This document shows positions 54,885-63,870 of a stretch of DNA of 64,000 nt, piece by piece (position 1 is the stretch's first letter; each line of letters opens with the position of its first letter). The DNA is from Paenibacillus tepidiphilus (GTDB lineage: Bacteria > Bacillota > Bacilli > Paenibacillales > Paenibacillaceae). The notes below the pieces were generated by a model. That model searched no databases. It was not told the origin of the DNA and saw only the letters and a program-made list of their open reading frames with translations. The position numbers were made by a program, and so were the translations under genes. The stretch covers positions 1-64,000 of the forward strand of contig NZ_VWRQ01000020.1 of NCBI RefSeq assembly GCF_008635795.1, read 5' to 3'.

Positions 54885-56018
54885 ATGACAAAGATTCATG
54901 AGGGAGAAGTTCAAATTGAAGTGAAGGATAGGGAAAAATTCACTAGTATGTTATCGAACATTGCAATGATTTGTTCCGACTCAACGAATGTAATTCTATC
55001 CGGAATTAAGATTGAGACCAAAAAGGGGAATGTACTTATGACCGGTGGTGATGGAATTGTATTCACATGTGTCGCAGGTAAAGATGTCGTCTATTCAGAA
55101 ACGAATACGGAGTTCGTCATCTCAGCCAAGTTGATATCGGATGTATTTAAGAAACTGCCTAAACGAGAAGTCATTTTTTTATTCGTATCAGAAAAAATGC
55201 TGCGGATAAAAGCAGGGAAGCCAAATTTTGAGCTGACGTTAATGGATCATAGTGAATATCCGGTAATCAATATCCAGGAAAAGTCTGTTAGCAAATTTGA
55301 GATTGCTGCTCATGAGTTTGTTGGCGCCCTGAAGAGTACTGTTAGCTCTGCTTCGAATGACGATACATTATTGAGTGGTGTTAATGTTGAGATGCTTCCA
55401 ATAGAAAATTCATTGAGATTTTCAGCTACTGATCGGCACCGGCTATTCTGCAGTTACATTAGGGATGTTAAGGCCAGTCCTTTTCGAGAAACCTTAAGTG
55501 TTGTGACTTGTCGTGAAATTATTAGATGTTTTGAAAAGGTTGGCAATGATGTGAGTTTGAAAGTAACCATTTCAAAATCGTTAATAAGCGTCATGGGGCC
55601 GGGCATATTATTGACCTCGAAGATAAAAGAAGGTGAATTCCCACCAGTAGAGCAACTCATACCGAGAACCTTTATTACAGAAACGATTTCGGATAGGGAA
55701 GCTTTATATGCTGCACTGATGCGATCTAGCGTACTTATTCAAAGTAAGAAAGTGGCCACATTTATTGTTAAAGATGGCGAAATGACCGTTGTCGGCAAGA
55801 CAGACATCGGACAAACGAAAGAATCTGTTATCTGTGATTCTGATGGCCAAGTGAATATGCAAATTGTGCTTGATGTTTTCTTTATGATTGATGTGTTAAA
55901 GGCCTTTAATTCAGATAAGCTCATGCTTTCCTTTTCAGGGCCACAATCACCAGTGAAGATTACTGAACCTACACAAGAGAACAGTAAAGTTGCAGTTGTG
56001 AATGCCGTTCGGCAATAA
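54885..56018 (+). CDS. dnaN: Plasmid-encoded DNA polymerase III beta subunit (sliding clamp)
   Basis: 377 residues, ATG 54885 behind GGAGG. The usual three-domain DnaN length and order: LSGIKIETKKGNVLMTGGDG in domain 1, FSATDRHRLFCSYI in domain 2 (family TDGHRL), EGEFPPVEQLIPR (family YPDYxxLIP) and a third domain ending VNAVRQ, which lacks the family's M(P)xR(L) end. A clamp of its own could favour plasmid replication, bind host polymerase partners, or serve a repair polymerase. It is the first gene of an island with DNA-modification genes. Confidence 0.85.
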   Translation: MTKIHEGEVQIEVKDREKFTSMLSNIAMICSDSTNVILSGIKIETKKGNVLMTGGDGIVFTCVAGKDVVYSETNTEFVISAKLISDVFKKLPKREVIFLFVSEKMLRIKAGKPNFELTLMDHSEYPVINIQEKSVSKFEIAAHEFVGALKSTVSSASNDDTLLSGVNVEMLPIENSLRFSATDRHRLFCSYIRDVKASPFRETLSVVTCREIIRCFEKVGNDVSLKVTISKSLISVMGPGILLTSKIKEGEFPPVEQLIPRTFITETISDREALYAALMRSSVLIQSKKVATFIVKDGEMTVVGKTDIGQTKESVICDSDGQVNMQIVLDVFFMIDVLKAFNSDKLMLSFSGPQSPVKITEPTQENSKVAVVNAVRQ

Positions 56019-56028
56019 TAATACATTT

Positions 56029-56061
56029 AAGAGGGTCTTCAATTCATGAAGGCTCTTTTTT
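56029..56061 (+). terminator. Hairpin between dnaN and the methyltransferase
   Basis: AAGAG-GGT-CTTCA/TGAAG-G-CTCTT with a run of six T; 20 bp before the methyltransferase start. It either ends dnaN transcription or attenuates entry into the next gene. Confidence 0.65.
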
Positions 56062-56080
56062 ATTGGGAGGAATAGTTCTA

Positions 56081-58075
56081 ATGAGGATTGGGTTTCTTAC
56101 AAGGCAAGAAAGAAGAATTTCTTACGAGAAAGAGCGCGATGCAATCTTCAGTACACCTTGGAGGCATGCAGAACATAGATGGCAGGCCTTACTAAAATTA
56201 GATGAGAAATACCGAGATGTTCTAGAGGATGTCTACCTGGACGAAATTTTTGTAGATAATTTTGCAGGTGGCGGAGGTGCGAGTACAGGAATCGAAATGG
56301 CCATCGGCCGTAGTGTTGACGTCGCAATCAATCATGATCCGGATGCAATTTCTATGCACTGTGTTAATCATCCCGAGACAAAACACTATTGCGAATCGGT
56401 ATGGGATAAGGATCCTCGTGAGGTTGCAGCAGGTAGGCCGGTAGGTTTGGTTTGGTTTAGCCCGGACTGTAAGCACTTTTCTAAAGCAAAGGGCGGCAAG
56501 CCGGTGGAAAAGAATATCCGCGGGCTGGCATGGGTTGCGGTAAGATGGGCTGCAACGGTACGGCCACGTGTAATTATACTTGAAAACGTTGAGGAATTTA
56601 AAACGTGGGGGCCACTCATCCCGAAACGAGATCCCGAGACAGGAAGAATGTTGAAACGAATTTCGAATGACAATGAGGATGAAGACGATTTAATCGTCGT
56701 CTCAGAGCCTGACGAAACTGTTCCATATGAGCAACGCGTGCTTATCCCTGACCCTAAGAGGAAGGGGATAACGTTTAAATCCTTCGTAAATGCGCTCCGA
56801 CGGCAAGGCTACGAAGTAGAGTGGCGTGAACTGCGGGCTTGTGACTTTGGTGCCCCGACAATTCGCAAACGGCTGTTTTTGATAGCCCGTTGTGATGGTC
56901 GTCCTATTGTTTGGCCTGAGACTACACACGGTGATCCAGAAAGTAAAGAAGTTAAATTGGGATTGCTGAAACCATGGCGGACGGCAGCAGAAATCATTGA
57001 CTGGGACATTCCATGCCCAAGTATCTTTGATTCTGCAAAAAACATCAAAAAAAAATATGGTATCAATGTGAAAAGGCCGCTATCTGCTAATACAGAGCGG
57101 CGGATCTTTCGGAGTTTGGATAAGTACATCATACAAGTTTCAAAGGCGGGAGGAACCCCGTTCCTTGCTCCGTATCTAATAAAAGTCAATCATCAAGGCG
57201 AACAGTTCCGAGGGCAGAGTGTGGGTGAACCGTTACAGACTGTGACGGCAAAGAATGGCTGGGGCATTGCAGCGCCTATACTGGCTGTTAATACAACAGG
57301 CCATCCTGGTAGTCCGCCAGAAGAGCCACTACGAACGATTACTACTGAAAATCATCACATGATAGTAAGTCCCACTCTGATTGAGATCGGCTATGGAGAG
57401 GGTCCAGGTCAAAGTCCACGGGCCCCGGGGCTGCAAAAGCCATTGGGAACAGTAGTCTCCGGCGGCCGAAAGCATGCGCTGGTGACGGCACATATCGCCC
57501 GGCACTTCGGGGAGTCTGTAGGCAGTGCGGCAGACAAGCCTATCGGGACAGTAACCGCCGGGGGAGGAGGACACAGTACATTGGTCACTTCACACCTGGT
57601 CAAGCTGCGCGGTACCTGCAAGGATGGACAGCCAGTTACAGAGCCTATGCCGACGATTACTGCTGGCGGGCTGCATGTTGGCGAGGTAAGAGCGCGCCTA
57701 ATTAAATACAACGGTAGCACCGAAAACGGCCAGAAACTGGTTGGTCACCTGGATACCTCTAAGGATCTGTTCGGGTTGATCACCATTGAGGGCGTTGATT
57801 ATCAAATTGTTGATGTCGGCATGCGTATGCTCAAGCCGCGGGAATTGTTTAGGGCAAATGGGTTTCCTGAAAGTTACATCATTGATGTAGATGCAAATGG
57901 AAATAAATATCCGGAGAAAGATCAGGTGGCTCGCTGCGGTAACGCCGTTCCACCCGCATTTGCAAATGCGTTGGTAAGAGCTAATTTACCAGAACATTGT
58001 ACGGGGAGCGGTCGAAAGCTTAGTCTTGAACGCTATAAGCCAGAAACAGAAACCCAGATGGCTTTTTCATTGTAG
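56081..58075 (+). CDS. DNA (cytosine-5) methyltransferase
   Basis: 664 residues from ATG 56081 (GGGAGGAA upstream). C5-methylase motifs: I FAGGGGAS (61-68), IV FSPDC with catalytic Cys130, VI ENVEEF (168-173), then FGAPTIRKRLFLIA as motif VIII, and at the end LKPRELFRANGFP with GNAVPP as motifs IX-X. The variable region before IX is very long and contains five spaced repeats of the form P-(L/I/M)-x-T-(V/I). A lone methylase without an endonuclease in the window suggests protection against host restriction during transfer. Overlapping function with the genes after it is likely as all are 8-90 bp apart. Confidence 0.85.
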   Translation: MRIGFLTRQERRISYEKERDAIFSTPWRHAEHRWQALLKLDEKYRDVLEDVYLDEIFVDNFAGGGGASTGIEMAIGRSVDVAINHDPDAISMHCVNHPETKHYCESVWDKDPREVAAGRPVGLVWFSPDCKHFSKAKGGKPVEKNIRGLAWVAVRWAATVRPRVIILENVEEFKTWGPLIPKRDPETGRMLKRISNDNEDEDDLIVVSEPDETVPYEQRVLIPDPKRKGITFKSFVNALRRQGYEVEWRELRACDFGAPTIRKRLFLIARCDGRPIVWPETTHGDPESKEVKLGLLKPWRTAAEIIDWDIPCPSIFDSAKNIKKKYGINVKRPLSANTERRIFRSLDKYIIQVSKAGGTPFLAPYLIKVNHQGEQFRGQSVGEPLQTVTAKNGWGIAAPILAVNTTGHPGSPPEEPLRTITTENHHMIVSPTLIEIGYGEGPGQSPRAPGLQKPLGTVVSGGRKHALVTAHIARHFGESVGSAADKPIGTVTAGGGGHSTLVTSHLVKLRGTCKDGQPVTEPMPTITAGGLHVGEVRARLIKYNGSTENGQKLVGHLDTSKDLFGLITIEGVDYQIVDVGMRMLKPRELFRANGFPESYIIDVDANGNKYPEKDQVARCGNAVPPAFANALVRANLPEHCTGSGRKLSLERYKPETETQMAFSL

Positions 58076-58082
58076 GTGAGCC

Positions 58083-59126
58083 ATGACAAGAACAGAAAAT
58101 TACTTTATCGGAAACCGTCATCAAGTAACTTTTGATATTTCTGAAGCGGGTGAAATGATTACCGTAATTCCCAAATTATTTGATCGGGATTTAAAGTATA
58201 CATTTTGTCCACCTAAGAATTATCAGCCAACAGACAATATATGCGAACGTTCTGAAATAGAGTGGTGCTCCATCATCAAAGAGTCTGTACGTAATGGTGA
58301 GATTCGTAAGGAGTTAGGCGATAAAGTACTTACCAGCTTAGAACGTCTACCAAATCTTCAAGATGGACAGAAGGTAGGTGTTTGTTTCAGCGGAGGGAAG
58401 GATTCGCAGGCTATTTCAATATTGACCAGGATGAAGTACCCAAAAGAGTCTCTGTTTATGATGTTTGCGGATACAAAGGATGAGTGGCCAGAAACATATT
58501 CCTTTATCCCAAGATTTATAAGATGGCTTAATATCAGTGATTTTGTGACGTTGGACAGCATGGGCATTCATAAGCTTTTGCGGGAACACATTTCATGTTG
58601 GCCAATTGCAAAGCGGAGGCATTGTACCAAAAACTTAAAAATGCTCCCAATGCGAGATTATCTGGATGAAATGGAGTTCGGTCAAGTTAGATTGGATCAG
58701 AAGCCAGCAAAATTTAGGCCTTCTCATACCAGGCACGGCTCAACCATAAATGTAACAAAGCCTGCCCCTTTATTAATATCGGGAGAACGTCATATGGAAG
58801 GGTTGAGTAGATCGAACATTCCTGTTGAACCGGAGCGAGATGAACTACTCTTACGTATGACGGCCAGGCCTGTTATTGAATGGAGCATCAAGGATATCTG
58901 GGAGTTCTTGTTTTGGATGAAGACGCCTTACAATCCTGTGTACCACTACGTCAAACGTGTGGCTTGCTCAGGCTGCCCATTTGCCGGAGATGAGGAAATC
59001 TATTGTTTAGGCAAGAAACATCCAAATATGCTCACGGAATGGGCGGAGACAGAGCGTCAAATTGGAAGCCCGAGATTGGGCGGAGTATCCTTTAATGTTG
59101 TGCTTCAAGAACTATTAAGTTCGTAA
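58083..59126 (+). CDS. PAPS-reductase-like PP-loop protein
   Basis: 347 residues, ATG 58083, 7 bp after the methyltransferase. PP-loop SGGKDSQA (103-110) of the adenine-nucleotide alpha-hydrolase fold, a CWPIAKRRHCTKNLK segment (about 173-187) and a C-terminal ACSGCPFAGDEE cluster whose cysteines could bind an iron-sulfur cluster, as in DndC and CysH relatives. Phages and plasmids often pair such genes with C5 methylases. Likely role: sulfur or nucleotide chemistry on DNA or RNA; true sulfate reduction is unlikely. No other dnd genes are present. Confidence 0.7.
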   Translation: MTRTENYFIGNRHQVTFDISEAGEMITVIPKLFDRDLKYTFCPPKNYQPTDNICERSEIEWCSIIKESVRNGEIRKELGDKVLTSLERLPNLQDGQKVGVCFSGGKDSQAISILTRMKYPKESLFMMFADTKDEWPETYSFIPRFIRWLNISDFVTLDSMGIHKLLREHISCWPIAKRRHCTKNLKMLPMRDYLDEMEFGQVRLDQKPAKFRPSHTRHGSTINVTKPAPLLISGERHMEGLSRSNIPVEPERDELLLRMTARPVIEWSIKDIWEFLFWMKTPYNPVYHYVKRVACSGCPFAGDEEIYCLGKKHPNMLTEWAETERQIGSPRLGGVSFNVVLQELLSS

Positions 59127-59150
59127 TGACATGAAATGCCTAAGTATATT

Positions 59151-59193
59151 GCCCTCTGCACAGGGAGATTACACCGTTCCTGTGCAGTAGGGC
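59151..59193 (+). promoter_or_regulatory. Intergenic hairpin
   Basis: GCCCTCTGCACAGG pairs with CCTGTGCAGTAGGGC (one mismatch) with no T-run, just before the ribosome site AGGAGG of the next gene. May act as a processing or translation-control structure. Confidence 0.45.
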
Positions 59194-59215
59194 GGTCTAA
59201 TTAGGAGGATTTGAA

Positions 59216-60082
59216 TTGAAAGATAAAAAAAATGACCTGTACCGAGTTGAACGTTTTTCTGTTGAACAGTTACATAAGCTGCAGTTTAGTATCAGAGAAA
59301 ATTCTGTAGCAATCAATGGATTGCCACAAAATGCAGATGAAGTATATCAAAAACGAGGTTGGTTAATAGTTTTTCTTTTGGCCTATGATGATTTGCTTTG
59401 GCAAAGATGGGATTACTGGACAACGATTTTAGAAAAGGGAACCATTGAGGGAAGTGGCCCTATCCCCAAAATTAACTGGGTCCATAAAGCGGAAAGTAAG
59501 AGTATTGCTACGATGAAAATGTTAACAGAATGTCTAAATCATCATGAGGCGAACATGGATCTATTTGCAGATTGGTTATTATGGGGCCTTGCTGCAACTG
59601 ATGTCATGCCGAGGATCTCCAAAAAATTGAATCAGCATTTTTATCAAGTTTTCGATCTTTTTTTGATTCTTGATAATCCAACGGACTACCTTTCAGACTT
59701 ATTATGCGATCAGACCGGCAAGGGATATAAGCAGGGACTAGGGTATTATCCTACACCGATGGATATCAGCGTCTTTATGACAGAGATTGTCCGCGGAGAT
59801 CAAGATCCAGAGGCTTTGAAAAAGTTAACCGTAATGGATTCTTGTGTAGGATGCGGGGCTATGCTTCTTCCAGCTTCCAATTATTTTCTTAGAGCCTATG
59901 CACAAGATATCTCTTTAATTGCCACGAAATTATGCCGAATTCAAATGTACTTTTATGCTCCGTGGTATGCAATACCTGGTGAGAACATCAAAGGCTTTAA
60001 CCAAAATGCAGAGCCGCTTTCGCTAGTTCTTTCACCTAATACAAAACTGGCAGCAGCTGGCCAATTAGCATTTAGTTTTTAA
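59216..60082 (+). CDS. N6-adenine methylase-like protein, truncated
   Basis: 288 residues from TTG 59216 (AGGAGG 7 nt upstream). A helical N-terminal domain, then the methylase entry GYYPTPMDISVFM (about 185-197) and the SAM-binding motif DSCVGCGAMLLPAS (about 218-231). The sequence ends about 50 residues after motif I; the catalytic NPPY/DPPY motif is missing. It may be an inactive relative used as DNA-binding or regulatory subunit, or a truncated gene. Third member of the modification island. Confidence 0.6.
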   Translation: MKDKKNDLYRVERFSVEQLHKLQFSIRENSVAINGLPQNADEVYQKRGWLIVFLLAYDDLLWQRWDYWTTILEKGTIEGSGPIPKINWVHKAESKSIATMKMLTECLNHHEANMDLFADWLLWGLAATDVMPRISKKLNQHFYQVFDLFLILDNPTDYLSDLLCDQTGKGYKQGLGYYPTPMDISVFMTEIVRGDQDPEALKKLTVMDSCVGCGAMLLPASNYFLRAYAQDISLIATKLCRIQMYFYAPWYAIPGENIKGFNQNAEPLSLVLSPNTKLAAAGQLAFSF

Positions 60083-60133
60083 AATAACTTACAGTTTGTT
60101 TTATCACTAATTTGGTAGAAATGAGGAATAAAA

Positions 60134-60427
60134 ATGAACTTCGGAACATGTATTGTTGATTCGCGCTTGCTTATCCTTGAATTTAATTCAAGTAATCCTG
60201 AAGATATGGGCACATTGGTTTTATCTTTGCCTGAAGCTGATTCAGTGGATGTACGTTCATACCGTGCATCCATGTTCGACGATGCAGAGGATGTGATGAA
60301 ATTTATTCATGATAATCGAGAAAGAACGAAGCGGAATTATAATTATTACTTCCAGGTGCATGCCTACAAAATCATTAGAGAACACTATATTCAGTTGTAC
60401 TATACGTCACATGTTAGCAACAGTTAA
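60134..60427 (+). CDS. Small hypothetical protein
   Basis: 97 residues, ATG 60134 behind GAGGAAT, 51 bp after the methylase-like gene. Mixed alpha/beta (LLILEFNSSNPEDMGTLVL). No family recognised. Confidence 0.5.
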   Translation: MNFGTCIVDSRLLILEFNSSNPEDMGTLVLSLPEADSVDVRSYRASMFDDAEDVMKFIHDNRERTKRNYNYYFQVHAYKIIREHYIQLYYTSHVSNS

Positions 60428-60584
60428 TTTTAAGTGTACTGTACTGCATGTAGTTATGGGCCACTGCCGTTTCCAAGAAGGTACTAGGATACCACATGAC
60501 GGAATTGTATGAAGAAGAAAGGCTACTCTATATGCAATAAAAACGTACTGGAGAAGGTTTCTAATTCAAAAATATTCAAAAAAA

Positions 60585-60610
60585 CAAGCCCCTACATCGG
60601 GGCTTGTTTC
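60585..60610. terminator. Bidirectional terminator
   Basis: ACAAGCCCC-TACATC-GGGGCTTGT with T-runs on both sides; at the end of the nuclease gene. Confidence 0.8.
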
Positions 60611-61619
60611 ATTCACACCCTATACCATCACCATCCCGATCTAGCTTGCGGGTATAACCAGGTTGCCCGGCATAAATAGGAGCAGCCCCTGCAGCTCTTA
60701 CAGCATCACAATTTTTAAAATAAACAAAATCCACTTTTTCGTCGTTAGTACTCTGTGTGATCTCTTTACTGGGAGGAGTAGATTTAATTTCAACTGACGG
60801 ATTCTGAACAGCTGCATCTTTATCATTAAATCCTTTATCTGAGGCGTAGTTTTCGATACTCCATATACCAACTTTTTGTTTTTTTGCTCGTTGCTCAATT
60901 TCTTTAAACTGGTCGACATACTTTACATTTGGCTGAAAGATCGCTACACGAGCCAACCCCTTCTCCAGCAAAACCTCATTAAACATACTCTCATCACTTA
61001 AGTATACGTAGGCCAAAAGCCGTCCATACTGGTCCCTCTCGGCAGCATCGAATTCAAGTTTCACCGTTTGACCTGCCAACTTTTCATTTGAGAATGTGCT
61101 TGCCTCTTCGCCGAAGGGTTGAACAGGTTTATCCGGATGCTTGGTCTCTGGAGTGTCAATAAGTAGCATTCTTATTTTTTCTTCTTGGCCATTATTCAAA
61201 GCAACTGTAAATGTATCTCCATCAGTTACTTTAGTCACTTTGGCTTCAATAAACTTTCTATTTTTCGAAACTTCTGATTTTTCTTCAATAGTAGGGAGCT
61301 CTTTAGTTTCAAGCGGTAGAGATTGGACTAATGAATTGCTCTCGTTAATAGTAACCATGAGGAACATAAGGAGAGCACTTGCGAGAAATTGACTGCCTAC
61401 TAATGTTGTAACTCTAAGGCGTGTTTTTTTGTGTAGTGGACCCCACTTGATTATTGCAGAAGGTTTTATCATCCCAATAAGCCATGCTGGAATTGAAGCA
61501 AATGCACTCAAAAAAAGATTAAAAATTATGGCATTGCGGGTAACTGTAGAGGAAAAAAGTACTGATTCAAAAATAATAAATAGAATGAGTAATAGCCAAT
61601 ACTTTTTTGACCTGAACAT
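60609..61619 (-). CDS. Membrane-anchored thermonuclease with Excalibur domain
   Basis: 336 residues, ATG 61619 behind AAAGGATG. Three hydrophobic segments in the first 100 residues, then a staphylococcal-nuclease domain (about 125-260): VTDGDTFTV, IRMLLIDTPETKHP, ERDQYGRLLAYV and LLEKGLARV, which carry the family's Arg and Asp catalytic positions. The C-terminus ends in an Excalibur calcium-binding motif (DRDGDGIGCE). Probably degrades extracellular or incoming DNA at the cell surface; on a conjugative plasmid it might act on DNA crossing the envelope. Confidence 0.85.
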   Translation of the reverse strand: MFRSKKYWLLLILFIIFESVLFSSTVTRNAIIFNLFLSAFASIPAWLIGMIKPSAIIKWGPLHKKTRLRVTTLVGSQFLASALLMFLMVTINESNSLVQSLPLETKELPTIEEKSEVSKNRKFIEAKVTKVTDGDTFTVALNNGQEEKIRMLLIDTPETKHPDKPVQPFGEEASTFSNEKLAGQTVKLEFDAAERDQYGRLLAYVYLSDESMFNEVLLEKGLARVAIFQPNVKYVDQFKEIEQRAKKQKVGIWSIENYASDKGFNDKDAAVQNPSVEIKSTPPSKEITQSTNDEKVDFVYFKNCDAVRAAGAAPIYAGQPGYTRKLDRDGDGIGCE

Positions 61620-61689
61620 GAAATCAACATCCTTTAATAATAAATCTGAAATCCTGATGATTTGATTATACCATTATTTACTATAGAGC

Positions 61690-62570
61690 AAGAGTAGGAA
61701 GTGAAATCATATCTGACCTGGACCCGTATTACTTCAGAAGAATTCGGGCGATCCATCGCACAGCACCGTAATCAGCCGTTGAAGCCGCGCTGAAATAAAC
61801 CAGCAGATTTGTGCTCCTGAATGTTTAATTAATGTGGGCTAGGGAAGGTTTAGATCAGCATTCTGGCGAAAGCAGCGGGCAGAGTGCTTGTGCTCGTTCT
61901 CCTAACTTTTGCCGAAGTGCTGGGCGGCTGCGCTGCATATTGGCGACAGTGGACGGTTGTACGGCTCGGTTCGTTCCCCTGGCTGTTCTTGATGGCCAGT
62001 GTGCGCCGCGACCAGGGCGTGTGTAGCGACAGGTGGCGACGCGCAGCGAACCTGCAGGCCTAATTTTGGTTCTTCCGGATGTGCCGGGGGACGTAATCGG
62101 AATGCCCGAAGATAATGGGGGCTGCGCAATATGCGGACAGTTGGTGCTACTGATTCTCGCAGACGCGCGCCGGACGGGACCGGATCAAAATGCCGGTGAC
62201 AGCCGCAGTGACTCAGTTTCCCGGATGGCTTGGGGCCTCGATCAGCATAATGGCAACAGTGGCTGCTACACAGCAATACTAGCGGGTGCTCCTCACTCTT
62301 CAGGATGCGCAGTGCAGACCGCGATCAGTGTACTGGCGACACTTTGGATACGTCGGGAACTGCGAAAGGCATACCGTTGACTAAGGCAGCAAGCCGGCAC
62401 CGGTTCTCCAGGTCTTCCGGCTGGCCGAGCGAGTTGCATTGGGCATGCTGGCAACGGCTGTGGTTACGTAGCAAACCTGCAGAACCACTCCTAATTCTGC
62501 GGCTGCACTGGGGGCCTAGTTGGGCATGCCGAGACAGCCAGAGATGCACAGCAAACTATCGGGTCGTGTT
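61690..62570. repeat. Diverged GC-rich repeat region
   Basis: Pieces recur at 60-150 bp steps: GATCAGCAT(T/A)(C/A)TGGC, GGTGCTCCT, TTCTTCCGGATG and AACCTGCAG. They look like old family 2 units. No supported gene. Confidence 0.45.
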
Positions 62571-62574
62571 CATG

Positions 62575-63870
62575 GTTATCTGGATGAGACAGCGGCCGGC
62601 ACCAGCAACTACAGCTCGCGCTCCAGGCGCTCTGGCCGAAGCCGGGCTTCCCTTTCGGCCCGGCCGGTGACAGCGGCCGGCACGAGCAGCTGCAGCTCGC
62701 GCTCTAGGCGCTCTGAACGAAGCCGGACTCCCCTTTCGGCGCGTCCGGCGAAAGGGGCCGGCACGAGCAACTGCAGCTTACGCACCCGGCACTCCAGACG
62801 AAGATAGGCTTTCCATTCGGCGCGTCCGGCGACAGTGGCCTGTACCAGCAACTACAGTTGCACTCCCGGCGCTCTGGCCGAAGCCGGGCTTCCATTCGGC
62901 GCGTCCGGCGACAGCGGCCGGCACCAGCAACTACAGCTCGCTCCAGGCGCTCTGGCCGAAGCCGGGCTTCCCATTCGGCGCCGCCGGTGACAGCGCCGAC
63001 ATGAGCAGCTGCAGCACGCAATCCTGTTGCTCCGGACGAAGCCCAGTCTCCCATTCGGCGCGTCCGGCGACAGGGGGCGGCACGAGCAGCTGCAGCTCGC
63101 GCACCCGGCACTCCAGCCGAAGCCGGACTTCCCATTCCATTCGGCGCGGCCGGTGACAGCGGCCGGCACGAGCAGCTGCAGCTCACGCACCCGGCACTCC
63201 AGCCGAAGTTAGGCTTTCCATTCGGCACGTCCGGCGACAGTGTCCTGTATCAGCAACTACAGTTCGCACTCCAGGCGCTCTGGCCGAAGTCAGGTTTACC
63301 ATTCGGCGCGTCCGGCGACAGCAGACGGCACGAGCAGCTGCAGCTCGCCTTCTGGCACTTCAGCCGAAGCCGGGCTTCCATTCGGCGCGTCCGACGACAG
63401 CGGCTGGCACCAGCAACTACAGCTCGCTCCCGGCGCTCTGGCCGAAGCCGGGCTTCCCATTCGGCGCGCCGGTGACAACGGCCGACATGAGCAGCTGCAG
63501 CACGCAATCCTGTTGCTCCGGACGAAGCCGTGCTTCCCATTCGGCGCGTCCGGCGACAGAGGCCGACACGAGCAGCTGCAACTCGCAATCCTGTTGCTCC
63601 GGACGAAACCCGGTTTCTCATTCGCGCGTCCGGCGACAGCGGCCTGTACCAGCAACTACAGTTCGCACTCCTGGCGCTCTGGCCGAAGCCTTACCATTCG
63701 GCACGTCCGGCGACAGTGGCCGGCACGAGCAGCTCACGCTCCTGTTGCTCTGGTCGAAGCCGGGCTTTCCTTCGGGGTGTCCGGCGACAGCGTCCGGCGC
63801 CAACAACTACAGCTCGCGCTCCCGGCGCTCTGGCCGAAGCCGAGATTCCCATTCTGCGCGTTCGGCGCGT
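62575..63870. repeat. GC-rich tandem array, family 1 (G)
   Basis: About sixteen units of around 80 bp, mostly CCGGCGACAG(C/T)GGCC, AGCAACTACAGCTCG or AGCAGCTGCAGCTCG, GGCGCTCTGGCCGAAGCCGGGCTTCCCATTCGG. CCGAAGCCGGGCTTCCCATTCGG-type blocks are themselves imperfect inverted repeats. 63870-64000 holds nothing I can support. Confidence 0.8.

Noticed and set aside
62570..63870. Integron-like attC array
   Set aside because: Units contain inverted repeats of suitable size but there are no cassette genes between them, no core-site GTTRRRY at regular positions and no integrase in the window.
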